Source of the DNA: a virus
DNA length: 42,493 nt
IMG/VR virus record: IMGVR_UViG_3300030110_004707
Coordinates: 1 to 42,493 of that record
Reading direction: 5' to 3' (one strand)
Below the pieces are notes generated by a model. The model saw nothing but the letters and a program-made list of their open reading frames with translations, had not been told where the DNA came from and ran no database searches. A program made the translations under genes and the position numbers. Positions 6,797 through 13,878 of the stretch are shown one piece after another (position 1 is the first letter of the stretch; the number at the start of each line of letters is the position of its first letter).

Positions 6797-6814
6797 TGCG
6801 TTACAGGTAACGCA
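6797..6814. repeat. Palindrome TGCGTTAC-AG-GTAACGCA
   Basis: A perfect 8+2+8 inverted repeat just upstream of the start of 6473-6775. It shares the GTTAC/GTAAC core with the other dyads of the left arm. No T tract follows. Confidence 0.55.
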
Positions 6815-6837
6815 GGATTGTAGTGAAAGTGGGCAAG

Positions 6838-7072
6838 TGTCCACTTTTTTTCGGAAATGTCCACGGTTTAGACAACTTGTCAAATGAAGTGGGTAAGTTA
6901 AGATGTACTGCCAGTAAGGGCTAAGGGCAAAAGTGTCCACCAAAACATGGGAAAATAAAAAAGCAAAGGGGTCAGGGAAACTTCGGGTAAGTGGACAGAA
7001 AAAAAAGTGTCCACTTGTCTACCCCTCTATATATATATATTTAATTTTTATTTTATTATATTATAGTGGACA
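6838..7072. repeat. Six TGTCCAC/GTGGACA iterons
   Basis: TGTCCAC occurs at 6838-6844, 6858-6864, 6934-6940 and 7008-7014; the reverse GTGGACA occurs at 6991-6997 and 7066-7072. Several copies extend to AAGTGTCCAC. A 7-mer would occur six times in 235 bases by chance only very rarely. Confidence 0.75.
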
Positions 7073-7140
7073 TTTTCTGGACTAGACATTACGGGTGCTT
7101 GATCTTAGGTAGCCCACTTTGTTTGACAAGTTGTCTAAAC
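6866..7140. repeat. 28-bp inverted repeat flanking the iterons and AT tract
   Basis: The arms are 6866-6893 and 7113-7140. Nineteen bases match perfectly (core GACAACTTGTC), and the full 28 bases match with two mismatches. The arms enclose 219 bases, including four of the six iterons and the AT-only stretch. Confidence 0.75.
7060..7065 (-). promoter_or_regulatory. Possible leftward -10 box TATAAT next to an iteron
   Basis: Read leftward, TATAAT directly follows TGTCCAC (7066-7072). No good -35 hexamer is seen 17 bases upstream (TGTCTA-like only). If real, the iteron would lie in the promoter spacer as an operator. Confidence 0.25.
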
Positions 7141-7189
7141 GCAGGACAAAAGTACACTTTAGTGATACAGGACGTACCACAGCGTACGC

Positions 7190-7336
7190 TCAGGAACAGG
7201 ATAGTTTTTCTTCCATCTTGTATTGCTTTTGTTTGAATAAGACTCGTGCTTTGTTCTGCTCAGGGGTGCGACGTTCCTTAGCTTTACGAGTCTTATCTTC
7301 TTTGTTACTGCGAGATTTCAATATACTTGCTTTCAT
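7190..7336 (-). CDS. Small basic hypothetical protein (48 aa)
   Basis: The frame starts at ATG 7334-7336 (MKASILKSRSNKEDKTRKAK), with AAAGGAG upstream, and ends at TGA 7190-7192. It is very basic. It shares the KQYKME segment, with an 18-base near-identical DNA segment, with the next upstream gene, suggesting partial duplication. Its start overlaps the previous stop by one base (TAATG). Confidence 0.62.
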   Translation of the reverse strand: MKASILKSRSNKEDKTRKAKERRTPEQNKARVLFKQKQYKMEEKLSCS

Positions 7337-7512
7337 TACTTACTCCTTTTGGTTAGTTCTGTACAACTGTTCATTACAGCTTCCCAACTCATACTCCGTG
7401 TTAGTAACACAGGTTCCATCTTGTACTGCTTGTTGTTGCTGTTGCTGTTGCTTTGTTCTTTTTGTTGCCGTAAGAGTACGGCTGTGTTAGATCGTTTGTT
7501 GTTTGAAGACAT
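7336..7512 (-). CDS. Small hypothetical protein (58 aa)
   Basis: The frame starts at ATG 7510-7512 after TAAGGAG and ends with TAA overlapping the next ATG. The protein begins MSSNNKRSNTAVLLRQQKEQ, followed by a Ser/Asn repeat from GTTGCT-type tandem DNA and the KQYKME segment also found in the downstream neighbour. Low complexity; function unknown. Confidence 0.6.
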   Translation of the reverse strand: MSSNNKRSNTAVLLRQQKEQSNSNSNNKQYKMEPVLLTRSMSWEAVMNSCTELTKRSK

Positions 7513-7742
7513 TATCTTCTCCTTAGGTTTTTGTAGAACTTGTAGTCACGTATCAGACTGCTAGTGTTTTGCCACATACTCTGAATAAAGAATGGAACTA
7601 ATAGTGCAGGAAAATAAAACAGAATAATTACAAGGTAGTGCCACACTTCAAAGGGCGTGGGAAACAGATACCCTATGTATGCACACACAGGTGCTACAAC
7701 AGATATCCAGAGAATACTAAAAACGATTTCAAATAGTTGCAT
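7512..7742 (-). CDS. Small membrane protein with two predicted TM segments (76 aa)
   Basis: Hydrophobic segments lie at about residues 5-27 and 34-57, with a basic tail (RDYKFYKNLRRR). AAGGAG lies 7 bases before the ATG. The stop overlaps the next start by one base. It resembles the 88-residue membrane protein at 4710-4976 in topology only. A role at the inner membrane is likely; the details are unknown. Confidence 0.75.
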   Translation of the reverse strand: MQLFEIVFSILWISVVAPVCAYIGYLFPTPFEVWHYLVIILFYFPALLVPFFIQSMWQNTSSLIRDYKFYKNLRRR

Positions 7743-7752
7743 TACTTTCTCC

Positions 7753-8151
7753 TTAAAAAAAGATTACAAAACATAAACAAAAAGCGAACGCTACATAAAC
7801 AAACCCTCGATCAATGCGATCTATATCGTCCCACATGAACTGCTTTAGCTTACGAAACTTACTGACCCAGAATCGTAATGCAAGAACTAATTTGTATTCT
7901 CTAATTGCAGATTCAACATGGTCATAGTCCTTACGCTGTAGTACAGCATCATGGCGTTCGATCCTGTCTTCAAGAGATTGTTTCCGCTCAGCATATTCAC
8001 TCTCAAACTCGTATGGCGAAGTGAAATACCACTCTTCTTCAAAGCGTTCAAACGCTGATATTTCATAGTCTAAATCTTCAAACGGTTTATTCGCATACAC
8101 ATTGGCAGTTGTTCCAGTCAACGTGCGTTTATTAAATGATTTCTCAAACAT
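7753..8151 (-). CDS. Hypothetical protein with C-terminal membrane anchor (132 aa)
   Basis: The charged cytoplasmic part, residues 1-112, is followed by one hydrophobic segment at the extreme C-terminus (FVYVAFAFCLCFVIFF), as in tail-anchored proteins. The start has AAGGAG 7 bases upstream. A 23-bp stretch of this gene (7871-7893, encoding KLVLALRF) recurs with one mismatch at 9076-9098. No family recognised. Confidence 0.75.
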   Translation of the reverse strand: MFEKSFNKRTLTGTTANVYANKPFEDLDYEISAFERFEEEWYFTSPYEFESEYAERKQSLEDRIERHDAVLQRKDYDHVESAIREYKLVLALRFWVSKFRKLKQFMWDDIDRIDRGFVYVAFAFCLCFVIFF

Positions 8152-8172
8152 TACATACTCCTTATAAAAGAT

Positions 8173-8207
8173 AAAAAAAAAAGCTACGTTATAGATAACG
8201 TAGCTTT
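8173..8207 (-). terminator. Rho-independent terminator after 8223-8696
   Basis: A perfect 13-bp stem (AAAGCTACGTTAT with its complement, two-base loop AG at 8193-8194) is followed leftward by seven further T residues. It lies 15 bases after the stop of 8223-8696, so part or all of transcription stops here before the next gene. Confidence 0.8.
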
Positions 8208-8222
8208 AACAAAGTACAAAGA

Positions 8223-8696
8223 TTAAGCATACTCCTTTTGGATTTTGCTCACGATCCTATTAGCACCTGTGATACCATTCTTTGCACACTCATTCATAAA
8301 ACGCTCAAGGGCTTTATCAAACACCCATTCAGTCTTATTACCCTTGGTTGATTTACTACCACTGGCTTTACCGAATATACCGCCCTTTACTTTGTGAACC
8401 AGATTACGAAACATACTTTCAGCACCTGACGATTCCCACTTGTTGATTGGTAGTAACAAGCGACCGCCCTTATCTTTCTTGCCAGTATTCTCAGGCTTGG
8501 AGGAAAAAGCGTCGTCTTTGTCGTGGTACGCTTGTGAGATTGGTTTAGCTACGTTCTCAAGTACCCATTTGCATTTGGCGTCAGAGGTCTTCTTCTTAGC
8601 GACTTCCTTAGCAATTGTCAAAGCAAGTTCATCTTTTGTTTCTATAATGTCTTGCACGTCATTACAAAGGGCTGTTACTTGTTGTGATACGTTCAT
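8223..8696 (-). CDS. Hypothetical protein (157 aa), first gene of the leftward operon
   Basis: The protein starts MNVSQQVTALCNDVQDIIET; it has a helical N-terminal part, a Gly/Lys/Ser-rich middle (about 90-125) and a helical end. It has no membrane segment and no motif I recognise. It is the first leftward gene, has its own terminator, and is flanked on both sides by palindromes with the same CTACGTTAT arms, so it is probably a separate transcription unit made early and in quantity. The AAGGAG site is 7 bases before the ATG. Confidence 0.82.
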   Translation of the reverse strand: MNVSQQVTALCNDVQDIIETKDELALTIAKEVAKKKTSDAKCKWVLENVAKPISQAYHDKDDAFSSKPENTGKKDKGGRLLLPINKWESSGAESMFRNLVHKVKGGIFGKASGSKSTKGNKTEWVFDKALERFMNECAKNGITGANRIVSKIQKEYA

Positions 8697-8725
8697 GGTT
8701 GTACTCCTTAAGTTAATAAATAAAA

Positions 8726-8749
8726 AGCTACGTTATCGATAACGTAGCT
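8726..8749 (-). terminator. 24-bp perfect palindrome with short T tract (possible attenuator)
   Basis: The stem AGCTACGTTATC with its exact complement, centred on ATCGAT, is followed leftward by TTTTATTTATT. It lies 30 bases before the start of 8223-8696, in that gene's leader, so it would act as an attenuator or a protein-binding site. A third partial arm (CTACGTTAGCGAT) follows at 8748-8760. Confidence 0.5.
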
Positions 8750-8834
8750 ACGTTAGCGATCAGAAAATAGCCCCCTGACCACCCTTATAGTTTACCATAG
8801 GTGTGATTAGCGACCCCCTTTTGATTTCTGTTGA

Positions 8835-8856
8835 CCCACCCCACCCCCACCACCCC
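8835..8856 (-). other. G-quadruplex motif (minus strand)
   Basis: The plus strand has C runs of 3, 4, 5 and 4 separated by single A residues or ACCA, so the minus strand carries four runs of at least three G with loops of 1-4 bases. This fits the canonical quadruplex pattern. A leftward transcript from the promoter at 8904-8932 would carry it in its 5' leader. Confidence 0.7.
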
Positions 8857-8903
8857 TGTGTGTACACGACGTGCGTATATGTGTACAACAGTAATCCACA
8901 CAA

Positions 8904-8932
8904 ATTTCAGAAAAAATGTAAAGCCAAGTCAA
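8904..8932 (-). promoter_or_regulatory. Possible sigma70-type leftward promoter
   Basis: Read leftward: TTGACT (8932-8927), 17 bases, TGAAAT (8909-8904). That gives 5 of 6 and 4 of 6 matches with the best spacing. It sits just after the leftward terminator at 8953-8983, a common insulated-promoter arrangement, and would drive the left arm with a leader of about 200 bases. Confidence 0.35.
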
Positions 8933-8952
8933 ACATTAGACAGCACCCGGCC

Positions 8953-8983
8953 AAAAAAAAAGCCTCGTTGACTAGACGAGGCT
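8953..8983 (-). terminator. Strong rho-independent terminator, leftward
   Basis: AGCCTCGT (8961-8968) pairs with ACGAGGCT (8976-8983) across a 7-base loop, and the leftward strand continues with eight further T residues. No leftward gene lies to its right in this window, so it either insulates the left arm from antisense transcription or ends a short RNA. Confidence 0.8.
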
Positions 8984-9075
8984 TAATGTACAACTATAAG
9001 AAAGGAGACTACGAGAATAAACATATAAAATTCTCAGTGCTTGCGTAGCACATAAAGATAGAATACACTTACATA

Positions 9076-9098
9076 AATCGTAATGCAAGAATTAATTT
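9076..9098. repeat. Copy of a 23-bp segment of 7871-7893
   Basis: Both copies start AATCGTAATGCAAGAA and end TAATTT in the same orientation, with one mismatch. This copy is noncoding, directly upstream of the small terminase gene. Confidence 0.7.
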
Positions 9099-9117
9099 AC
9101 GCACGAGGGGAACTCGC

Positions 9118-9726
9118 TTGTTTGAACATTTAATAGATGACACTACTGAACCTAAAGTTATTGATGATCCAAAGGGTAACTTTGTTACAGCACGTAAGGC
9201 TACTCCAGAACAAATAGTTGAAGGGCAAAGCAATACAGCCGAGTGGCTAGACTCTGTAGGTGCAGTAACTGATGTAGCTGTGACAGAACAGGCACAAGAA
9301 ACTCAGGCACGAGAGGCATTCCATTCTCTTTCCACAAATGTAGAGACAGCAAAAGTTTCACTAACGAAACTCACGACACCTCCTGCCGTACAAAAATTAG
9401 TAGGCATGCTAACTGCATACGACTGGTCATTTGTTGAACAGGCAAAAGAACTAAGAGGAATGACAGTTGCAAAAATCCTTGAAGAGACAGACCACCCGGA
9501 TGCTCGAATCCGGTTAAAGGCTTTAGAGTTACTAGGCCGTGTCACAGAGGTTGGACTATTTACAGACAGAGTAGAAATTAAAAAAGCTGAGATCAGCGAT
9601 ACAGAGTTAGACAAAAAGATAAAAGAAAAATTAAACACACTAGAAGCAGTGATGCCTAAACCTGTAGTTAAAGATGTGACCGACGCTAAACCAAATGCTA
9701 AGCCTAAGCGAAAACGACGTAAATAA
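9118..9726 (+). CDS. terS: Terminase small subunit
   Basis: A 202-residue protein starting at TTG 9118-9120, with GAGGGG 7 bases upstream. The central part (VQKLVGMLTAYDWSFVEQAK, then a segment beginning LRGMTVAKIL and one with ARIRLKALELLGRVTEVGLF) looks like the helical oligomerisation core of phage small terminase subunits, and the tail is very basic (KPNAKPKRKRRK). It would recognise phage DNA and load the large subunit. It lies directly before, and overlaps by 32 bases, the TerL gene, which supports the call. No earlier in-frame ATG is better placed. Confidence 0.8.
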   Translation: MFEHLIDDTTEPKVIDDPKGNFVTARKATPEQIVEGQSNTAEWLDSVGAVTDVAVTEQAQETQAREAFHSLSTNVETAKVSLTKLTTPPAVQKLVGMLTAYDWSFVEQAKELRGMTVAKILEETDHPDARIRLKALELLGRVTEVGLFTDRVEIKKAEISDTELDKKIKEKLNTLEAVMPKPVVKDVTDAKPNAKPKRKRRK

Positions 9727-11203
9727 ATTATTAGCTACATTATCTTCTTCTCAAAAGCTAGAGTTTTTAGAAGAACTCGAAGAACAGGAGAGAAGGTATA
9801 AGCTACAAAAAGCAAAAAAATCTATGTTGAGTTTTGCTGACTACGTGTACCCCGGATTTAAAGAAGGGGGGCATCATAGAAAACTGGCAAAGATATTTAA
9901 AGATGTAGCAGACGGTAAAAAGAAAAGAGTCATTATTAATATTGCTCCACGTATGGGTAAGTCAGAGTTCTCTTCTTATTTGTTTCCCGCATGGTTTCTT
10001 GGAAAGTATCCTACTAAGAAAGTAATTATGGCGACCCACACTGCAGGACTATCAGAAGACTTTGGTAGACGGGTAAGAAACTTAATTGTGTCTGATGAAT
10101 ATAAACAAGTGTTCCCTGACACACAGGTAGCAGAAGATCAAAAAGCTGCAGGCAAATGGTCAACGTCTAGTGGAGGACAGTATTACGCAGTAGGTGTGGG
10201 CGGCGCGTTAGCTGGTCGTGGTGCGGATTTATTTGTTATTGATGATCCGCACTCAGAGCAAGACATACAAACAAACAGTCGATCTACATTTGAGAATGCG
10301 TGGGCATGGTTTCAAACAGGCCCACTACAACGATTGATGCCGGGTGGAGCCATTCTAGTTATTATGACTAGGTGGAGTCTAATAGATTTAACAGGTAAGC
10401 TAATGAACTTTCAACTTCGTAACCCGGAAGCTGATCCGTGGGAAGTGGTTGAGTTACCTGCGATACTACCATCAGGTAAAAGTCTATGGCCTGAACAATG
10501 GCCAGTGAACCAGCTAGAACAAAAGAAAGCTGCCATTGATCCAAGATTTTGGAATGCTCAATATATGCAGCAGCCAACAGCAGACTCTGCTGCGTTTATT
10601 AAAAGAACGAGTTGGCAGATTTGGGAAAAGGGAGATCCTCCACCGTGCGAGTTTGTAATTCAAAGTTGGGATACAGCACACGAAGCAAAAACAACAGCCG
10701 ACTATTCTGCTTGTACTACATGGGGAGTTTGGTATGATGAGGAAGAACACAACCGTCCTAGTATTATATTACTAGACGCATTTAAAGATAGAATGGAGTT
10801 TCCTGAATTAAAAGAGATTGCATTAAAGCATTACAAAGATTGGCGACCGGATTCGTTTCTCGTAGAGAAAAAAGCAGCAGGCGCACCACTAGTACAAGAG
10901 TTTAGAAGAATGGGGATACCAGTAGATGAGTTTACTCCGAGTCGTGGTAACGACAAGATATCTAGGGTAAATGCAGTTTCTGATTTGTTTGCTTCTGGTA
11001 TTGTATGGGCGCCGGATACTAGATGGGCAAGAGATGTAATTGAAGAGGTTGTTAGTTTTCCAGTTGGAGAACATGACGACTACGTAGATACAATGTCACA
11101 AGCGTTGCTTAGATTTAGAAACGGGGGGTTTATAACTTTACCTTCAGATGAGCCAGACTCTCCTCAGTTTTTTAAATCAAGTAGAAGAGCCGCATACTAT
11201 TAA
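9695..11203 (+). CDS. terL: Terminase large subunit
   Basis: A 502-residue ATPase/nuclease that packages DNA into the prohead through the portal. The Walker A-type motif is APRMGKSE (84-91) and Walker B is LFVIDDPHSE (179-188). The RNase H-like nuclease carries D326 in SWDTAHE, E391 in LVEKKAAG and D461/D462/D465 in HDDYVDTMSQ. Length and order of motifs are typical. The start overlaps terS by 32 bases; the N-terminal 40 residues are helical and charged. Confidence 0.97.
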   Translation: MLSLSENDVNKLLATLSSSQKLEFLEELEEQERRYKLQKAKKSMLSFADYVYPGFKEGGHHRKLAKIFKDVADGKKKRVIINIAPRMGKSEFSSYLFPAWFLGKYPTKKVIMATHTAGLSEDFGRRVRNLIVSDEYKQVFPDTQVAEDQKAAGKWSTSSGGQYYAVGVGGALAGRGADLFVIDDPHSEQDIQTNSRSTFENAWAWFQTGPLQRLMPGGAILVIMTRWSLIDLTGKLMNFQLRNPEADPWEVVELPAILPSGKSLWPEQWPVNQLEQKKAAIDPRFWNAQYMQQPTADSAAFIKRTSWQIWEKGDPPPCEFVIQSWDTAHEAKTTADYSACTTWGVWYDEEEHNRPSIILLDAFKDRMEFPELKEIALKHYKDWRPDSFLVEKKAAGAPLVQEFRRMGIPVDEFTPSRGNDKISRVNAVSDLFASGIVWAPDTRWARDVIEEVVSFPVGEHDDYVDTMSQALLRFRNGGFITLPSDEPDSPQFFKSSRRAAYY

Positions 11204-11212
11204 GGATATATT

Positions 11213-13687
11213 ATGGCAGTGGAAAAATCTTTATATCAAGCTCCGGTTGGAGTAGAGGAAGAAATCAAAGATAAATTAGGGGAACCAGATTTAGAAATAG
11301 AGATTGAAGACCCAGAGAAAGTTACTGTACGTACAGGTGATATGGAGTTGGTTATTGATCCAGACGCTGAAGCAGAAGAAGACTTTTATAAAAATATTGC
11401 AGAAGATTTAACTGGAGATGAGTTAGAGTTTCTTGGCACTGATTTACTAGAAGGAATAAAAGGTGATCTAGGTTCAAGAAAAGATTGGGAACAAACTTAT
11501 AAAGAAGGTATTACTTTATTAGGTTTAAAGTACGAAGAAAGAACAGAACCGTGGAGTGGGGCATCCGGCGTATTTCATCCAATGATTACAGAAGCGGTAG
11601 TACGTTTTCAAAGTGAAACTATTATGGAGACTTTCCCCGCACAAGGGCCAGTCAAAACAAAAATTATTGGTAAAGACTCTACAGAAAAAGATGCTGCGGC
11701 TAAACGAGTTAGAGAAGATTTAAACTATGAGTTAACAGAACGTATGCCTGAGTTTAGAACAGAGCATGAACGGATGCTTTGGAATCTGCCTGCTACAGGA
11801 TCAGCTTTTAAAAAAGTTTACTTTGATCCTTCACTACAAAGACAGACATCTTTATTTATTCCTGCTGAAGATATTATTATTTCTTACGGAGCGTCAAGTA
11901 TTGAAACAGCAGAACGTGTTACACACCGCATGTATAAAACCAGTAACGAGATTAGAAAGTTGCAGGTTGCAGGGTTTTATAGAGACGTAGAGTTAGGCGA
12001 TCCTCCTAAAATAAAAGATGAACTACAAGAAAAGAAAGATCAGGAAACAGGATTTTCTGGAGTTAATGATGATAGGTATGTCTTATATGAGAGTCATGTT
12101 AATTTAGATATTGTTGGATTTGAAGATAAGGATGATGGCAAACCTACAGGTATAGCTATTCCATATGTAGTTACTTTAGTAGAAGGCACAGGAGAAGTAT
12201 TGTCTATTCGTAGAAACTTTTATGAGGATGATGAAACAAAAGCAAAACGAAATCACTTTGTTCACTACATGTACATACCGGGATACGGAGTGTATGGCTT
12301 TGGGTTATTTCATTTAATCGGAGGCTTTGCTAAATCTGCTACTAGTATTATGCGTCAGCTTGTTGATGCGGGAACTTTAGCTAATCTTCCCGGCGGTTTA
12401 AAAGCTAGAGGGTTACGTATAAAAGGAGATGACACCCCGATTGCTCCGGGTGAGTTTCGTGATGTAGATGTAGGTTCCGGGGCTATTCGAGATAACATTC
12501 TTCCGCTTCCGTATAAAGAACCTAGTGGAGTGTTGTATCAGTTACTGGGAACTATTGTTGAAGAAGGTAGAAGATTTGCGTCTACAGCAGATATGAAAAT
12601 ATCGGACATGAGCGCACAAGCTCCTGTAGGAACAACCCTTGCTTTATTAGAAAGAATGTTAAAGGTAATGTCTGCAGTGCAAGCCCGTGTGCATTATTCT
12701 TTTAAACAAGAACTTCAACTATTAGCAAATATTATTAGGGACTATTCAGATGATGAATATGAGTACGATCCTAAAGGCGCACCTCGTCAAGCTAAAAGAG
12801 AAGACTATGATGAAGTAGAGATTATTCCTGTAAGTGATCCTAATGCTGCAACTATGTCACAGCGTGTTGTACAGTACCAAGCAGTTATACAACTAGCACA
12901 AGGCGCTCCACAGATTTATGATTTACCTGCATTACATAGACAAATGTTAGAAGTGCTAGGTATTAAAAATGCAGCTAAGTTAGTTCCTGTTGAAGATGAT
13001 TATAAGCCTCGTGATCCTGTGTCTGAGAATATGGACATTATTAATGATAAACCTGTAAAAGCGTTTATATATCAAGACCATGAAGCACACTTAACTGTTC
13101 ACATGACAGCTATGCAAGATCCAAAGATACGACAACTTATGGGGCAGAACCCTAAAGCAAATCAAATGATGTCAGCACTACAGGCACACATAGCAGAACA
13201 CGTAGCGTTTGCATATAGAAATAAAATTGAAGAACAGTTGGGCGCTCCCCTTCCTAAGCCTGATGAGGATTTACCAGAAGAACTTGAGTTACAAGTTTCG
13301 CGTTTAGCAGCAGAAGCAGGTAAACGATTACTAACAGCTAATCAACAAGAAGCTGCACAACAACAGGCTAAACAGCAGGCTCAAGATCCTATTGTTCAAA
13401 TGCAACAACAAGAGCTTGCTTTGAAAAAAGCAGAGTTTGAGTTAAAGAAACAAAAGATGATGACTGATGCAGCCACGACTGCAGAGCAATTAAAACTTAA
13501 AGAGAAAGAGTTTCTTGCTGACACTGCAGCTAAAGCAGATGAATTAAAGTTAAAAGAAAAAGAAATCTTAGCAGATGCTGCGGCTAAAGCAGATGAGCTT
13601 AAATTAAAAGGAGAAATTGAAGGAGTAAAAGTCGGAGTAGATATAGGTAAAGCAAAAGATAACTTACGTCAAAGGACTCCTAAATGA
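11213..13687 (+). CDS. Portal protein
   Basis: An 824-residue protein directly after TerL, the usual place for the portal, the 12-subunit ring at one head vertex. The sequence fits: an acidic N-terminus, the segment TEPWSGASGVFHPMITEAVV and the wing/stem region, then a long helical C-terminus. Residues about 700-820 form a Lys/Glu/Ala-rich coiled coil with two near-identical copies of AKADELKLK. The length is near that of P22-type portals (about 725) with an added C-terminal coil, which in podoviruses can form a barrel inside the head. Confidence 0.92.
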   Translation: MAVEKSLYQAPVGVEEEIKDKLGEPDLEIEIEDPEKVTVRTGDMELVIDPDAEAEEDFYKNIAEDLTGDELEFLGTDLLEGIKGDLGSRKDWEQTYKEGITLLGLKYEERTEPWSGASGVFHPMITEAVVRFQSETIMETFPAQGPVKTKIIGKDSTEKDAAAKRVREDLNYELTERMPEFRTEHERMLWNLPATGSAFKKVYFDPSLQRQTSLFIPAEDIIISYGASSIETAERVTHRMYKTSNEIRKLQVAGFYRDVELGDPPKIKDELQEKKDQETGFSGVNDDRYVLYESHVNLDIVGFEDKDDGKPTGIAIPYVVTLVEGTGEVLSIRRNFYEDDETKAKRNHFVHYMYIPGYGVYGFGLFHLIGGFAKSATSIMRQLVDAGTLANLPGGLKARGLRIKGDDTPIAPGEFRDVDVGSGAIRDNILPLPYKEPSGVLYQLLGTIVEEGRRFASTADMKISDMSAQAPVGTTLALLERMLKVMSAVQARVHYSFKQELQLLANIIRDYSDDEYEYDPKGAPRQAKREDYDEVEIIPVSDPNAATMSQRVVQYQAVIQLAQGAPQIYDLPALHRQMLEVLGIKNAAKLVPVEDDYKPRDPVSENMDIINDKPVKAFIYQDHEAHLTVHMTAMQDPKIRQLMGQNPKANQMMSALQAHIAEHVAFAYRNKIEEQLGAPLPKPDEDLPEELELQVSRLAAEAGKRLLTANQQEAAQQQAKQQAQDPIVQMQQQELALKKAEFELKKQKMMTDAATTAEQLKLKEKEFLADTAAKADELKLKEKEILADAAAKADELKLKGEIEGVKVGVDIGKAKDNLRQRTPK

Positions 13688-13878
13688 TAGATGCTTTCAC
13701 TAGAGTTATGAAAGAGAAAATCAGAGAAGATATAAATCACTATGCTGATGCAGTCACATCAGGTAGTTGCAAAAGTTTTGATGAATATCAAAAACTCTGT
13801 GGGCTGATTCAAGGCTTACGCACTGCAGAGGATCACTTACTTAGCCTTGCTAAACAAGTAGAGGAATCAGATGGCTGA
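13684..13878 (+). CDS. Small hypothetical protein (64 aa)
   Basis: The protein starts MIDAFTRVMKEKIREDINHY and is helical throughout, overlapping the portal stop by 4 bases and the next gene by 8. Small helical proteins of this kind next to portal genes recur in phages; I know of no proven role. Confidence 0.8.
   Translation: MIDAFTRVMKEKIREDINHYADAVTSGSCKSFDEYQKLCGLIQGLRTAEDHLLSLAKQVEESDG

Larger units (their letters stand above)
6776..7189. other. Noncoding iteron region, candidate replication origin or operator block
   Basis: This 414-base gap has no credible gene. It contains a palindrome at 6797-6814, six TGTCCAC/GTGGACA iterons between 6838 and 7072, an uninterrupted AT tract (about 7029-7065) and a 28-bp imperfect inverted repeat (6866-6893 with 7113-7140). 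Iterons beside an AT-rich unwinding element are typical of replication origins. The last iteron also touches a leftward TATAAT, so an operator role is a real alternative. The gap splits the leftward operon. Confidence 0.55.
8697..9117. other. Divergent intergenic region between leftward and rightward operons
   Basis: This 421-base region holds, from right to left, the Shine-Dalgarno and TTG start context of the small terminase gene, a 23-bp copy of part of gene 7753-8151, a strong leftward terminator, a possible leftward promoter, two GTGTACA motifs (8860-8866 and 8881-8887), a C-rich G-quadruplex motif and a palindrome. I see no convincing rightward promoter and no tRNA. The frame across 8803-9048 does not look like a gene. 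Confidence 0.6.

Noticed and set aside
6776-6943. Extended N-terminus for the gene at 6473-6775
   Set aside because: The upstream codons run through the palindrome and iterons and lack a ribosome binding site, whereas ATG 6775 has GAGGAG 7 bases upstream.
7119-7490. Rightward open frame of 123 codons
   Set aside because: It runs antisense to two small genes with good ribosome binding sites, has no site of its own, and contains a poly-Cys low-complexity stretch.
8803-9048. Rightward open frame of 81 codons in the divergent region
   Set aside because: It reads through the G4 tract and the terminator, lacks a ribosome binding site, and its sequence looks random.
9083-9133. 16-codon leader peptide frame before the small terminase gene
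   Set aside because: It overlaps the terS start with no clear ribosome binding site of its own; its first part is just the copied 23-bp segment.
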